From: Deltaproteobacteria bacterium | GTDB taxonomy: Bacteria; Desulfobacterota; Deferrisomatia; Deferrisomatales; JACRMM01 | NCBI GenBank assembly: GCA_016214985.1 | Contig: JACRMM010000055.1 | Location: forward strand, 1 to 64,000 | Direction of reading: 5' to 3' | Length of the DNA stretch: 64,000 bases | Shown here: positions 53,156 to 61,290 of the stretch, piece by piece | How the letters are laid out: each line of letters opens with the position of its first letter | How positions within the stretch are numbered: position 1 is the stretch's first letter | The notes under the pieces: generated by a model | What the model saw: only the letters and a program-made list of their open reading frames with translations | What the model was told of the DNA's origin: nothing | The model's database searches: none | Position numbers and translations under genes: made by a program

Positions 53156-54822
53156 GACATCTCGTCTTCGATACCAACGTATTGGTCGACGTTGCCATTT
53201 TCCGGGGGTTGTACTATCAGGAGACCGCTCGGCTCTTGGAGAAGGTCGCAAGAGGCGATGCCGCCGGTTGGACAGCCTCATACACGCCCCCTACCATGGT
53301 CTATCTCATCGAACGACAGCTGAGGGCGGAAGGCGCTTCTACGACCGAGGCTCATCAGCGAGCCTGCGAGGCGACGCGGGAGGTGCTACGGCACTTGAGC
53401 ATCCTGCCCATGACGGGAACCCAACTGCTCGACTCGCTCGAAGGAGCGCCCATCGACTTTGAAGACCATCTGATCTCAGTCGCCGCCAAGGCGCACCTGA
53501 GGGACTGCGTGATCGTCAGCCGGGACAAGACCTTTGAGTCCCTGGGCCTGCCGGTCTATCATCCCGCAGACCTCGACGACCGGAGCGTAACGAGCGACGC
53601 GAACCGCGCAGTCGACTTTGTGGATCTCAAAGCGCAGCAGCTCGCAATCTGGAAGCCTCTGGAAGAGCGCCTGCACCGCGTCCTCCGCCACGGCCACTAC
53701 ATCATGGGTCCCGAGGTCGCGGAGCTCGAAAAGACGCTCGGCGAGTACGTGGGCGTCAAACACGCCATCGGCTGCTCTTCGGGCACCGACGCCCTGCTGC
53801 TCCCGCTGATGGCCCTCGGCGTGGGCCCCGGCGACGCCGTGTTCACGACGCCCTTCACCTTTATCGCCACCGCTGAGGTCATCTCGCTCCTCGGTGCGAC
53901 ACCAGTCTTCGTCGACATCGACCCCCTCACCTACAACATCGACCCGGCGCAGTTGGAAAAGGCGATCCGTGCCCTGAAGTCCGGCGACTCGTCCCTCCAC
54001 CCGCTCCCAACTCGGAACTCGGAACTCGGAACTCGGAACTCGGAACTGGGAACCCCGGCCTCCCAACTCGGAACCCGGACCTGGGAACTCCGCGCTCACG
54101 CCGAAGGCAGTGATCGCGGTAGACCTCTACGGCCTCCCCGCCGACTACGACCGCCTGCAGGAGCTCTGCACCGCCGACGGCCTCTTTCTTCTCGAAGACG
54201 CCGCCCAGTCGTTCGGGGGCGAGTACAAGGGCAGAAAGGCCTGCTCCTTCGGCGACGCGGCGGCCACGAGCTTCTTCCCGGCCAAGCCCCTGGGCTGCTA
54301 TGGCGACGGCGGCATGGTCTTCACCAACCGCGACGACCTCGCCGAGATCTGCCGCTCGCTCCTGGTGCACGGAAAGGGGAAGGACAAGTACGACAACGTG
54401 CGCATCGGCCTCAACGCCCGGCTCGACACGCTCCAGGCCGCGATCGTCTTGGCGAAATTTGAGGTCTTCCCTGATGAGTTGGAGAAGCGGCAGCACGTCG
54501 CCAGGAGATACACCGAGGCGCTCGCCCCTCACCCCCACCTCCTCACATCCCCGAGGGGCTGAAGTCCGCCTGGGCGCAGTACACGGTGCGCCTGGCCGGC
54601 GGACAGCGGAGTGCGATAGAATCGGCCTTGAAGAAGGCCGGCGTTCCCACCGCCGTCTACTATCCCAAACCCCTGCACCTCCAGGGGGCGTTCCGGCCGC
54701 TGGGATACAAAGACGGAGACTTCCCGGAGTCGGAGCGGGCGAGCGGTGAGGTGATCAGCCTGCCCTTTGGGCCCTATCTCGACGACGCCGCGGCGCACAG
54801 GGCCACAGAGGCGCTGCGCTAG
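53152..54822 (+). pseudogene. PIN toxin-sugar aminotransferase fusion, copy A (two frameshifts)
   Basis: Residues 1-140 are a complete PIN domain (Asp7 in VFDTNVLVD, Glu54, Asp102/105, Asp125). With no stop it runs into a WbpE/WlbC-type DegT aminotransferase from VDFVDLKAQQ (154) through MGPEVAELEK and CSSGTDALLLPLMAL. A heptamer array at 54009-54092 is inserted and the frame changes; the second part (VIAVDLYGLPADYDR...PAKPLGCYGDGG) is in another frame up to 54562, and the third (AQYTVRLAGG...AVYYPKPLHL) returns to the first. The PIN domain is therefore expressed, but the aminotransferase is broken; the frame-1 product stops at 54462. Confidence 0.85.
54009..54092 (+). repeat. Heptamer array inside aminotransferase copy A
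   Basis: Five AACTCGG, one AACTGGG, an interruption, then four variant units. Located between the codons for AIRALK and VIAVDLYG, where copy B has a shorter array. The seven-base period is not a multiple of three, which explains the frameshift here. Confidence 0.9.
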
Positions 54823-55059
54823 GGAAGGGGAGCGGACTCAGAGGGGTTGGTTCTCGAAAAGAAGGAGACCTTCTCAGCGGGCTCAGCGGCTCAGCGAGAG
54901 AGGAAGGCTCAAAAGCTTCTTCACGCAGAGCCGCAGAGAACGCAAAGGTGTCCGTTCGTAAGCAGAAAGAGTTTTTCTCAGCCGCGAGGACCGGAGCCCC
55001 TTGCAGTCGAAACCTGACGAGTGGGGGACCCCAGCCCTGGAAGAAAAGGAGAGGAGACG
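54823..55059. other. Spacer with degenerate repeats before antitoxin 5
   Basis: No gene. It holds repeated CTCAGCGG/CTCAGCGA motifs near 54877-54897 and a CACGCAGAGCCGCAGAGAACGC-type purine-rich stretch near 54920, resembling low-complexity intergenic filler. GGAGAGGAGACG near its end is the ribosome site of antitoxin 5. Confidence 0.55.
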
Positions 55060-55302
55060 ATGCGGATCGAAGTAACGACGGAAGGCAACCACTTGGTCCT
55101 GCCGAGAGGGCTGAGGCTTCGACCCACCCAGCAAAAGCTTACGGTGGACATCCCCGACGAGGCCATCTCCCCAGTGGACTCTCCCTCGCGCCAGCAGATT
55201 GACCAAATCCTCGGCCCCTATGCCCTCGTGCGGCCTGCGCGGTCCGCCGCGGAGGACAAGGCAATCTGGCACGAACATTTGGAGGAGAAGTACCTTCGAT
55301 GA
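55060..55302 (+). CDS. Antitoxin-like protein 5, partner of PIN-aminotransferase copy B
   Basis: 80 aa. RIEVTTEGNHLVLPRGLRL and LTVDIPDEAI at the N-terminus are almost the same as in orphan antitoxin 6; the C-terminal ILGPYALVRPARSAAEDK and HLEEKYLR tail differs from antitoxin 4 while keeping its pattern. ATG 55060 follows GAGAGGAGACG. ATGA overlap with the fusion gene. Confidence 0.84.
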   Translation: MRIEVTTEGNHLVLPRGLRLRPTQQKLTVDIPDEAISPVDSPSRQQIDQILGPYALVRPARSAAEDKAIWHEHLEEKYLR

Positions 55303-56993
55303 GCTCACGACACGTGGTTTTTGACCTGAATGTATTGGTCAATCTCTTCTTGCGTCGAGGAGATTCCGCGGCCGCAGAAGCCCTCTCCGACAAAGTCCTG
55401 GAGGGCAAGATCACCGGTTGGGTGGCGGCGCAGTCGTTGCCCACTTTGGAGTATTTACTGGTAAAGCAGCTGAAGAACGATGGACTGACGCCCACGGAAG
55501 CCCGAGCGTCGGTGCGAGAACTGCTGCAGTGGCTGACGACACACTACCGGGTCCTCTCGCTGCCGGGCGTGGAAACGGTCGACAAGCTGCACGGGGCACA
55601 TGATCTTGAGGACGCACAGATCGCGCTGGCAGCCACGGCCTTGGCCGGGGCCGCCTGTATCGTCACGGAGGACAAATCGTTCGATGCGTGCGGCTTGGTG
55701 CCAGCCCTTTCCCCTGCTGAGGTTTTGGCCGCCCTCTCAGAGCGAGAAGCATCACGGGCGATCCAGTTTGTGGACCTTCAAGAACAGCAACGTACGGTGC
55801 TCCCGTCGTTGGAGGGTCGTCTCAGGACGGTCCTCCGCCACGGCCACTACATCATGGGCCCCGAGGTCGCGGAGCTCGAGAAGAAGCTCGCCGAGTACGT
55901 GGGCGTCAAGCACGCCATCGGCTGCTCCTCCGGCACCGACGCCCTGCTGCTCCCGCTGATGGCCCTCGGCGTGGGCCCGGGCGACGCCGTGTTCACGACC
56001 CCGTTCACCTTCATCGCCACCGCCGAGGTCATCTCGCTCCTCGGCGCCACACCAGTCTTCGTCGACATCGATCCCCTCACCTACAACATCGACCCGGCCC
56101 AGCTCGAAAAGGCGATCCGAGCCGTCAAGACGAACGATCCAGCGATCTATCCTCTCCCAACTCGGAACTCGGAACCCGGAACTCGGAACGCCGGCCTCCG
56201 GCCGGCCGGCGTGATCGCGGTAGACCTCTACGGCCTCCCCGCCGACTACGACCGCCTGCAGGAGCTCTGCACCGCCAATGGTCTCTTCCTCCTCGAAGAC
56301 GCCGCCCAGTCGTTCGGGGGCGAGCATAAGGGCAGAAAGGCCGGCTCCTTCGGCGACGCAGCGGCCACGAGCTTCTTCCCGGCCAAACCCCTGGGCTGCT
56401 ACGGCGACGGCGGCATGGTCTTCACCAACCGCGACGATATCGCCGAGATCTGCCGTTCTCTGCTGGTCCACGGCAAGGGGAAGGAGAAGTACGACAACGT
56501 GCGCATCGGCCTCAATGCCCGTCTCGACACGCTGCAGGCCGCGATCGTCTTGGCAAAGTTCGAGGCGTTTCCGGCCGAAGTGGAAGCGCGGCAAGACGTG
56601 GCTCGGCGGTACACCGAGCTTCTGTCCCCCGGTCCCGGACCCAGGCCTCAGGACTCAGGACTCGGAACAGGGAACACGGCACTGGGAGCTCGGATCTCGG
56701 GCCTACGCCCTCCCCACGTGCCCGGCGGCTGCAAGTCTGCCTGGGCGCAGTACACGATCCGCCTCGCCGCGGGTCAAAGGACTGCGATAGAATCGGTCCT
56801 CAAGAGGGCAGGCGTTCCCACCGCCGTGTACTACCCCAAACCGCTGCACCTCCAGGGAGCCTTCCGGCCTCTTGGGTACGGGCAGGGAGACTTTCCCGAG
56901 TCGGAGCGGGCGAGCACCGAGGTGCTGAGTCTGCCTTTTGGCCCGCATCTCGACGACGCGTCGGCGCACAAGGTCACCGCGGCGCTGCGCTGA
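55299..56993 (+). CDS. PIN toxin-sugar aminotransferase fusion, copy B (intact)
   Basis: 564 aa, one unbroken frame. PIN domain 1-140 with Asp9, Glu51, Asp102/105 and Asp125; DegT/DnrJ aminotransferase from IQFVDLQEQQ (155) to the end, with GHYIMGPEVAELEKKL, CSSGTDALLL, PLP-binding LLEDAAQSFGG (Asp334) and Schiff-base Lys363 in SFFPAKPLGCYGDGG. It is probably the WbpE/WlbC-type enzyme aminating C3 of UDP-3-keto-GlcNAcA, completing the WlbA-WlbB/WecB pathway. Two heptamer inserts (near residues 288-304 and 450-470) keep the frame. GTG 55770 is an in-frame possible internal start for the aminotransferase alone, without a good ribosome site. Confidence 0.9.
   Translation: MSSRHVVFDLNVLVNLFLRRGDSAAAEALSDKVLEGKITGWVAAQSLPTLEYLLVKQLKNDGLTPTEARASVRELLQWLTTHYRVLSLPGVETVDKLHGAHDLEDAQIALAATALAGAACIVTEDKSFDACGLVPALSPAEVLAALSEREASRAIQFVDLQEQQRTVLPSLEGRLRTVLRHGHYIMGPEVAELEKKLAEYVGVKHAIGCSSGTDALLLPLMALGVGPGDAVFTTPFTFIATAEVISLLGATPVFVDIDPLTYNIDPAQLEKAIRAVKTNDPAIYPLPTRNSEPGTRNAGLRPAGVIAVDLYGLPADYDRLQELCTANGLFLLEDAAQSFGGEHKGRKAGSFGDAAATSFFPAKPLGCYGDGGMVFTNRDDIAEICRSLLVHGKGKEKYDNVRIGLNARLDTLQAAIVLAKFEAFPAEVEARQDVARRYTELLSPGPGPRPQDSGLGTGNTALGARISGLRPPHVPGGCKSAWAQYTIRLAAGQRTAIESVLKRAGVPTAVYYPKPLHLQGAFRPLGYGQGDFPESERASTEVLSLPFGPHLDDASAHKVTAALR
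56159..56194 (+). repeat. Heptamer array inside aminotransferase copy B, first site
   Basis: Four units (AACTCGG, AACTCGG, AACCCGG, AACTCGG) plus a remnant, at the same codon position as the longer array in copy A. It encodes TRNSEPGTRN within the enzyme and does not break the frame. Confidence 0.88.
56646..56701 (+). repeat. Degenerate heptamer array inside aminotransferase copy B, second site
   Basis: Eight imperfect 7-base units (CCTCAGG, ACTCAGG, ACTCGGA and variants) encoding a Gly/Pro/Ser-rich loop before VPGGCKSAWAQYT. Copy A has only a short linker at this position. Confidence 0.75.
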
Positions 56994-57130
56994 AGAAGGG
57001 GCGAGGAAGCGGACCGTTACGGAGACGGGCGAGCGTCAGCAGAGAGTGCCGAGTCGCTGCGCCTTCTTCCCCGGACCGACCGTGCCAACATAGGCGAGTG
57101 CCGCGAATCCGACAACGAGGGCGATCGACC

Positions 57131-57403
57131 ATGCGGATTGAAGTCACGACGGAAGGCAACCGGCTCATTCTCCCGAAGGGTCTCAGACTCCGATCCGCTC
57201 AACGGAAATTGACCGTAGAGATCCCTGACGACGCGATTGAAACCTCTGAGCCGGCGAACACTGCGGAGCCCGCCTGCGCAGCGTCGAGTCGCGTCAGCGA
57301 GCTCCTCTCCGACCTTCACGGAATCCTCGGAGAGGGATATCGGTACGTGCCGTCCGGAACGACCGACCGGGAGCTCCTTGCAGAAGCTCTGGTCCTCGGA
57401 TGA
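57131..57403 (+). CDS. Antitoxin-like protein 6, orphan
   Basis: 90 aa. The N-terminal 35 residues (RIEVTTEGNRLILPKGLRL; LTVEIPDDAI) are nearly those of antitoxin 5; the C-terminal half (LLSDLHGILGEGYRYVPSG) differs. No toxin gene follows: the 4,6-dehydratase begins 57 bases later. It may be the remains of a third antitoxin/PIN cassette or an extra antitoxin acting on copy B. ATG 57131 chosen by alignment with antitoxin 5. Confidence 0.72.
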   Translation: MRIEVTTEGNRLILPKGLRLRSAQRKLTVEIPDDAIETSEPANTAEPACAASSRVSELLSDLHGILGEGYRYVPSGTTDRELLAEALVLG

Positions 57404-57460
57404 CGACGGCCTGAGTTGACCCATTGACTCGCCTCCTTGACGCACAGAAGGACGCAGCCC

Positions 57461-58504
57461 ATGCGCGATAAGATCTCAACGGCGCTAGAGGGAAAGCACA
57501 TGCTCGTGACGGGTGGCACCGGTAGTTTCGGCCACGCTATCGTCAAGGAACTGGCACGCTTTCAGCCCGCGTCCATCAGTATCTTCAGCAGGGATGAGAA
57601 GAAACAATACGAGATGCAGCACGAATTTTCGCATGAGTGCCGCCTGCGATTTTTCCTCGGAGACGTCAGAGACTTTGAAAGAACTCGGGAAGTAATGCGC
57701 GGCATCGACATCGTTTTTCACGCAGCCGCCTTGAAGCAGGTCCCAAATTGCGAATTTGCACCTTTCGAGGCTGTGCGCACCAACATCGTTGGCGCTGAAA
57801 ATCTTCGACGCGCCGCGGTGGAAGCAGGCGTTAAGACAGTTATTGCAATTAGTACTGACAAGGCTGTCAAACCAGTGAATGTCATGGGAATGTCAAAGGC
57901 CATACAAGAACGGATTATGCTGAATCCAACCAACGAGAGCGAAAGTACTAAGTTCGTCTGCGTTCGGTATGGCAATGTGATGGGAAGTCGCGGGAGTGTG
58001 GTGCCCCTCTTCTGCGACTACATTCTCAAGGGCGAAGCACTCCCCATCACCCACCCCGACATGACACGCTTCCAACTCACGCTCCAGGAGGCTGTGCACC
58101 TTGTGCTGTGGGCTACGGTCAGGGGGGAGAGCGGGGACCTCTGGGTGCGCAAGATGCCAGCCACGACCATTCGGACTCTGGGAAGGGTTCTGGCATATGG
58201 CATGACGGGAAACGAGGAGTACCCGGAGAGGATTGTGGGAACCCGGCCAGGAGAGAAGATGCACGAAGTCCTGGTGTCAGAAGAGGAGATGTGGCGGGCG
58301 ACGGAATTGGAGGACCACTTCCTCATTCCGTCCTGGGCAAAATCTCAGGATACGCCTGGTATCACGGAAGGTGCCTTCAAGGAGTATTCGTCAGAAGATG
58401 TTCACCAATTGTCTGAGGGCGAACTCCTTGAGATGCTTATGGCAGATGGTTGGATCACACCTGAGCACCGCCCCGGTCCGAAGGCGCGACTATCCCATGG
58501 CTAG
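57461..58504 (+). CDS. UDP-GlcNAc 4,6-dehydratase-like polysaccharide biosynthesis protein
   Basis: 347 aa of the CapE/PseB/FnlA-type short-form dehydratases. NAD motif VTGGTGSFGHAIVKEL, SRDEKKQYEMQHEF, HAAALKQVPNCEFAPFE, the Thr-Asp-Lys active site ISTDKAVKPVNVMG followed by SKAIQERIM, and YGNVMGSRGSVVPLF are all typical. First gene of a block with lower GC. Whether C5 is inverted cannot be read reliably. Overlaps the next aminotransferase by 8 bases. Confidence 0.9.
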   Translation: MRDKISTALEGKHMLVTGGTGSFGHAIVKELARFQPASISIFSRDEKKQYEMQHEFSHECRLRFFLGDVRDFERTREVMRGIDIVFHAAALKQVPNCEFAPFEAVRTNIVGAENLRRAAVEAGVKTVIAISTDKAVKPVNVMGMSKAIQERIMLNPTNESESTKFVCVRYGNVMGSRGSVVPLFCDYILKGEALPITHPDMTRFQLTLQEAVHLVLWATVRGESGDLWVRKMPATTIRTLGRVLAYGMTGNEEYPERIVGTRPGEKMHEVLVSEEEMWRATELEDHFLIPSWAKSQDTPGITEGAFKEYSSEDVHQLSEGELLEMLMADGWITPEHRPGPKARLSHG

Positions 58505-59594
58505 GCAGATTCCGCTCTTCAAGGTCTTCCTTCCCCCGGAAGACGCACTCATCCCACGCCTTCGTGACGTTCTATACAGCGGGCAGGTGAGTGAAGGGCA
58601 ACCTGTCTACGACTTTGAGAAAAGGTTCTCTAATTTCGTGGGTCTGCCCAATGTCCTGTCCTTTTATAGTGGGACAGCGGCCCTGCACACCGCCCTACTT
58701 CTGGCGGGGGTCACACCTGGTGACGACGTGCTTTCAACCGCCATGACCGCTGAGCCCACGAACATGGCCATCCGCCATGCCGGTGCCAACGTGGTGTGGG
58801 CTGACGTAGACCCCAGGAACGGAAACCTCACTGCAACGTCGATCTCCGAACACATGACTCCTAGGGTTCGTGCAATCATGGTGGTCCATTATGGCGGCAT
58901 TCCCGCGCCGATGGCCGACATCCAGTCCATCGCAGAAGCGTGGGGAGTTCCGGTGATCGAAGACGCCGCCCACGCGCTGGGCGCACGTTACGGCAACGCC
59001 CCGATCGGCAGCAACTCCGACTACACCATATTCTCCCTTCAGGCGATCAAGCATATGACCACCATCGACGGTGGGATGCTCGCCTGCAAGAATCCTGAGC
59101 ACTTGTTCGTCGGACGGAAGCTGCGTTGGTTTGGCATCGATAGGGCGGCACCTCGAACCGAGGTCGACGTCGATGTGGTTGGGTACAAATACCACATGAA
59201 CAACGTCAACGCGACGATTGGGCTCGTTCAGCTTGATTTCATAGGCCCCGTCGTTCAACGCCACATTGAAAATGGAAAGTTCTTTGATGTGGCACTTCAG
59301 AGTATCCCAGGGATTGAGCTCTGCCAATGGGACCCGAAGGCTGAACCATCGTACTGGTTCTACACCGTGCTCGCTGACGACAGAGACGGACTTTCTCGCA
59401 GGCTAACTGAATTCGGCGTCGCCAACTCCACAGCACACAAACGCAACGACACGCATTCCGTCTTCGCTGGAAGCAGAAGAGAACTTCCAGGACTCGATCG
59501 CTTCTACTCTCGCATGCTTCACATTCCTTGCGGTTGGTGGGTTGGAGATATAGACAGAGAGCAAATAGCCAACGTGATTCGCCACGGTTGGTAA
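58497..59594 (+). CDS. DegT/DnrJ/EryC1 aminotransferase
   Basis: 365 aa PLP enzyme. QVSEGQPVYDFEKRF, FYSGTAALHTALLL, PVIEDAAHALGA and the Schiff-base Lys185 in SLQAIKHMTTIDGG are present. It likely aminates the 4-keto sugar from the dehydratase. The C-terminal IPCGWWVGDID segment is shared in style with the aminotransferase at 60.2 kb, implying that the two are distant paralogues. ATG 58497 overlaps the dehydratase stop region. Confidence 0.9.
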   Translation: MARQIPLFKVFLPPEDALIPRLRDVLYSGQVSEGQPVYDFEKRFSNFVGLPNVLSFYSGTAALHTALLLAGVTPGDDVLSTAMTAEPTNMAIRHAGANVVWADVDPRNGNLTATSISEHMTPRVRAIMVVHYGGIPAPMADIQSIAEAWGVPVIEDAAHALGARYGNAPIGSNSDYTIFSLQAIKHMTTIDGGMLACKNPEHLFVGRKLRWFGIDRAAPRTEVDVDVVGYKYHMNNVNATIGLVQLDFIGPVVQRHIENGKFFDVALQSIPGIELCQWDPKAEPSYWFYTVLADDRDGLSRRLTEFGVANSTAHKRNDTHSVFAGSRRELPGLDRFYSRMLHIPCGWWVGDIDREQIANVIRHGW

Positions 59595-60163
59595 TGATGC
59601 TCTCGCGACTTCTTAACCGATTGGAAGTGCTGACAGGCGTTGCAGTGAGCTGCACCGGGACACTCTTGGGATTGCTCCCAAATGATGGCCCATTTTGCCG
59701 AATGAGACTCAGCTATTGGAGAATGAGAGGTTACCATTTCGGGGACGACTCAGTCATCTTTCGCAATGTCTATTTTCTTGGCAAGGTCACCATGGGCAGG
59801 AGCTGTGCAATCTCAAATAACTGCTTTCTCAATGGGGGAGAGGAGGGGATCGACATCGGCGATTATGTGATGATTGGACCCGGCTCGACGGTGGTCGCTT
59901 TCAATCACGGTTTCGCGGACTGCGGAATCCCTATGATAAAGCAGCCTTTTGAACATGCCCGGGTCGTCATGGGGGATGACATCTGGATCGGCGCCAACTG
60001 TACGGTAACCGCAGGCGTCCGTATCGGAACCGGGAGCATCGTTGGGGCCAACTCTGCGGTCACAAAGGACGTTCCTCCCTTCGCGATCGTCGGCGGTGTC
60101 CCTGCCAGAGTAATAGGAAGCCGAAAAGCTACCAAGGTGGAGCAAAACGGCGATGGCGTATAA
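59594..60163 (+). CDS. Hexapeptide-repeat acyltransferase, WcaF/LacA-like
   Basis: 189 aa. Left-handed beta-helix repeats are seen in MGRSCAISNNCFLNGG, IDIGDYVMIGPGSTVV, the catalytic-His region FNHGF, and MGDDIWIGANCTVTAGVRIG. Probably O- or N-acetylates a sugar of this cluster. The ATG at 59594 overlaps the previous stop (TAATG); a second ATG follows at once. Overlaps the next gene by 11 bases. Confidence 0.86.
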   Translation: MMLSRLLNRLEVLTGVAVSCTGTLLGLLPNDGPFCRMRLSYWRMRGYHFGDDSVIFRNVYFLGKVTMGRSCAISNNCFLNGGEEGIDIGDYVMIGPGSTVVAFNHGFADCGIPMIKQPFEHARVVMGDDIWIGANCTVTAGVRIGTGSIVGANSAVTKDVPPFAIVGGVPARVIGSRKATKVEQNGDGV

Positions 60164-61286
60164 CTCTTCAGTCCGACCGACAATTCCTCTATACCGCGTT
60201 CACATGCCCCCGGACGTCCTGGAACTCTTTGGATCAGTGGTCAAGACCGGACAGATTGCGAGCGGTCCAGCCGTTGGACAATTCGAAGGCTTGCTCCAAA
60301 CGTACCTTGGAAATCCATGCGTTACCTCCACGGCCGACGTCTCCTCGTCCATCACGGTAGCTCTTTTCATGGCAGGCGTTCGACCGGGCGACGAGGTCGT
60401 CACCACGCCGATGACCTGCTTGGCGACAACAGCGCCGGTCCGAAATCTGTTCGCGGAAGTGCGCTGGTGCGACGTCGATCCAACAACGGGCAATCTGGAT
60501 CCTGAAGGGCTAGAGAGAAGTCTCTCGTCCCGAACCCGGGCGATTTTGGTCTTTCATTGGGCAGGGAATCCGGCTGACGTCGATTCGATTCGCGCGATAG
60601 GATCATCGTGGGGGATACCCGTAGTGGAAGACGCCGGAGAGGCGCTCGGGTCCGAGTACAAGGGCCGGAAGATCGGCAACTCCGGCTCGGATTACACCGT
60701 TTTTTCCTTTTACCCAAATCGCCACATCAACACCATCGAAGGCGGGGCGATTGCCTTCGGGAAGGAAACAGACTACGAACAAGGTCGCTGGCTCAAGCGC
60801 TACGGGATCCACCACCCGTCTTTTCGAACCGCGGACGGCGAGATAGACCCGAGATCCGACATCCCCGTGGCCGGATGGAACTCCTACATGAACCAAGTCG
60901 CCGCCAGCATCGGAGTAGCCCAAATGAGGCATCTGCCCAGCATCATCGAGCGGCATCACTCGAATGGGCTCTTCTACGACGCGGCGCTGGCTGAGATTCC
61001 CGGAATCACGACGCTAAAACGCCTTCCTCAGACGCGATCCGCCCATTGGGTATATACGTTTCTCTCTGACGACCGGACAGGTCTTATGGCCAGATTGCGC
61101 GCCGAGGGTATCCAGGCTTCCCGAGTCCACATCCGCAATGACATATATTCCTGCTTCGAATCGGCCAAGCAAATTCTACCTGGCGTGGATTTCTTCGATT
61201 CGCACTGCCTCAGCATCCCTTGTGGTTGGTGGCTGCAGCAAGAAGATCTCCACCGCATAGTCGACTGTATCGCGCGCAAGGCGTGA
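60153..61286 (+). CDS. DegT-family protein with Arg in place of the catalytic Lys
   Basis: 377 aa. Overall fold of DegT aminotransferases (GQIASGPAVGQFEGLL; PVVEDAGEALGSEYKGRK), but the PLP-Lys position reads SFYPNRHINTIEGG: aligned with SLQAIKHMTTIDGG of the neighbour, Lys is Arg190 (codon CGC). It therefore cannot form the usual internal aldimine. It could be a PLP-dependent dehydratase-type relative (in ColD a His replaces Lys), a regulatory subunit, or inactive. The remaining reading frame is intact and well kept. Confidence 0.85.
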   Translation: MAYNSSVRPTIPLYRVHMPPDVLELFGSVVKTGQIASGPAVGQFEGLLQTYLGNPCVTSTADVSSSITVALFMAGVRPGDEVVTTPMTCLATTAPVRNLFAEVRWCDVDPTTGNLDPEGLERSLSSRTRAILVFHWAGNPADVDSIRAIGSSWGIPVVEDAGEALGSEYKGRKIGNSGSDYTVFSFYPNRHINTIEGGAIAFGKETDYEQGRWLKRYGIHHPSFRTADGEIDPRSDIPVAGWNSYMNQVAASIGVAQMRHLPSIIERHHSNGLFYDAALAEIPGITTLKRLPQTRSAHWVYTFLSDDRTGLMARLRAEGIQASRVHIRNDIYSCFESAKQILPGVDFFDSHCLSIPCGWWLQQEDLHRIVDCIARKA

Positions 61287-61290
61287 CTTC

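Noticed and set aside
54110-54562. Separate small gene for the middle part of aminotransferase copy A
   Set aside because: It has no ribosome site and matches residues of copy B continuously across the frameshifts, so it is a fragment.
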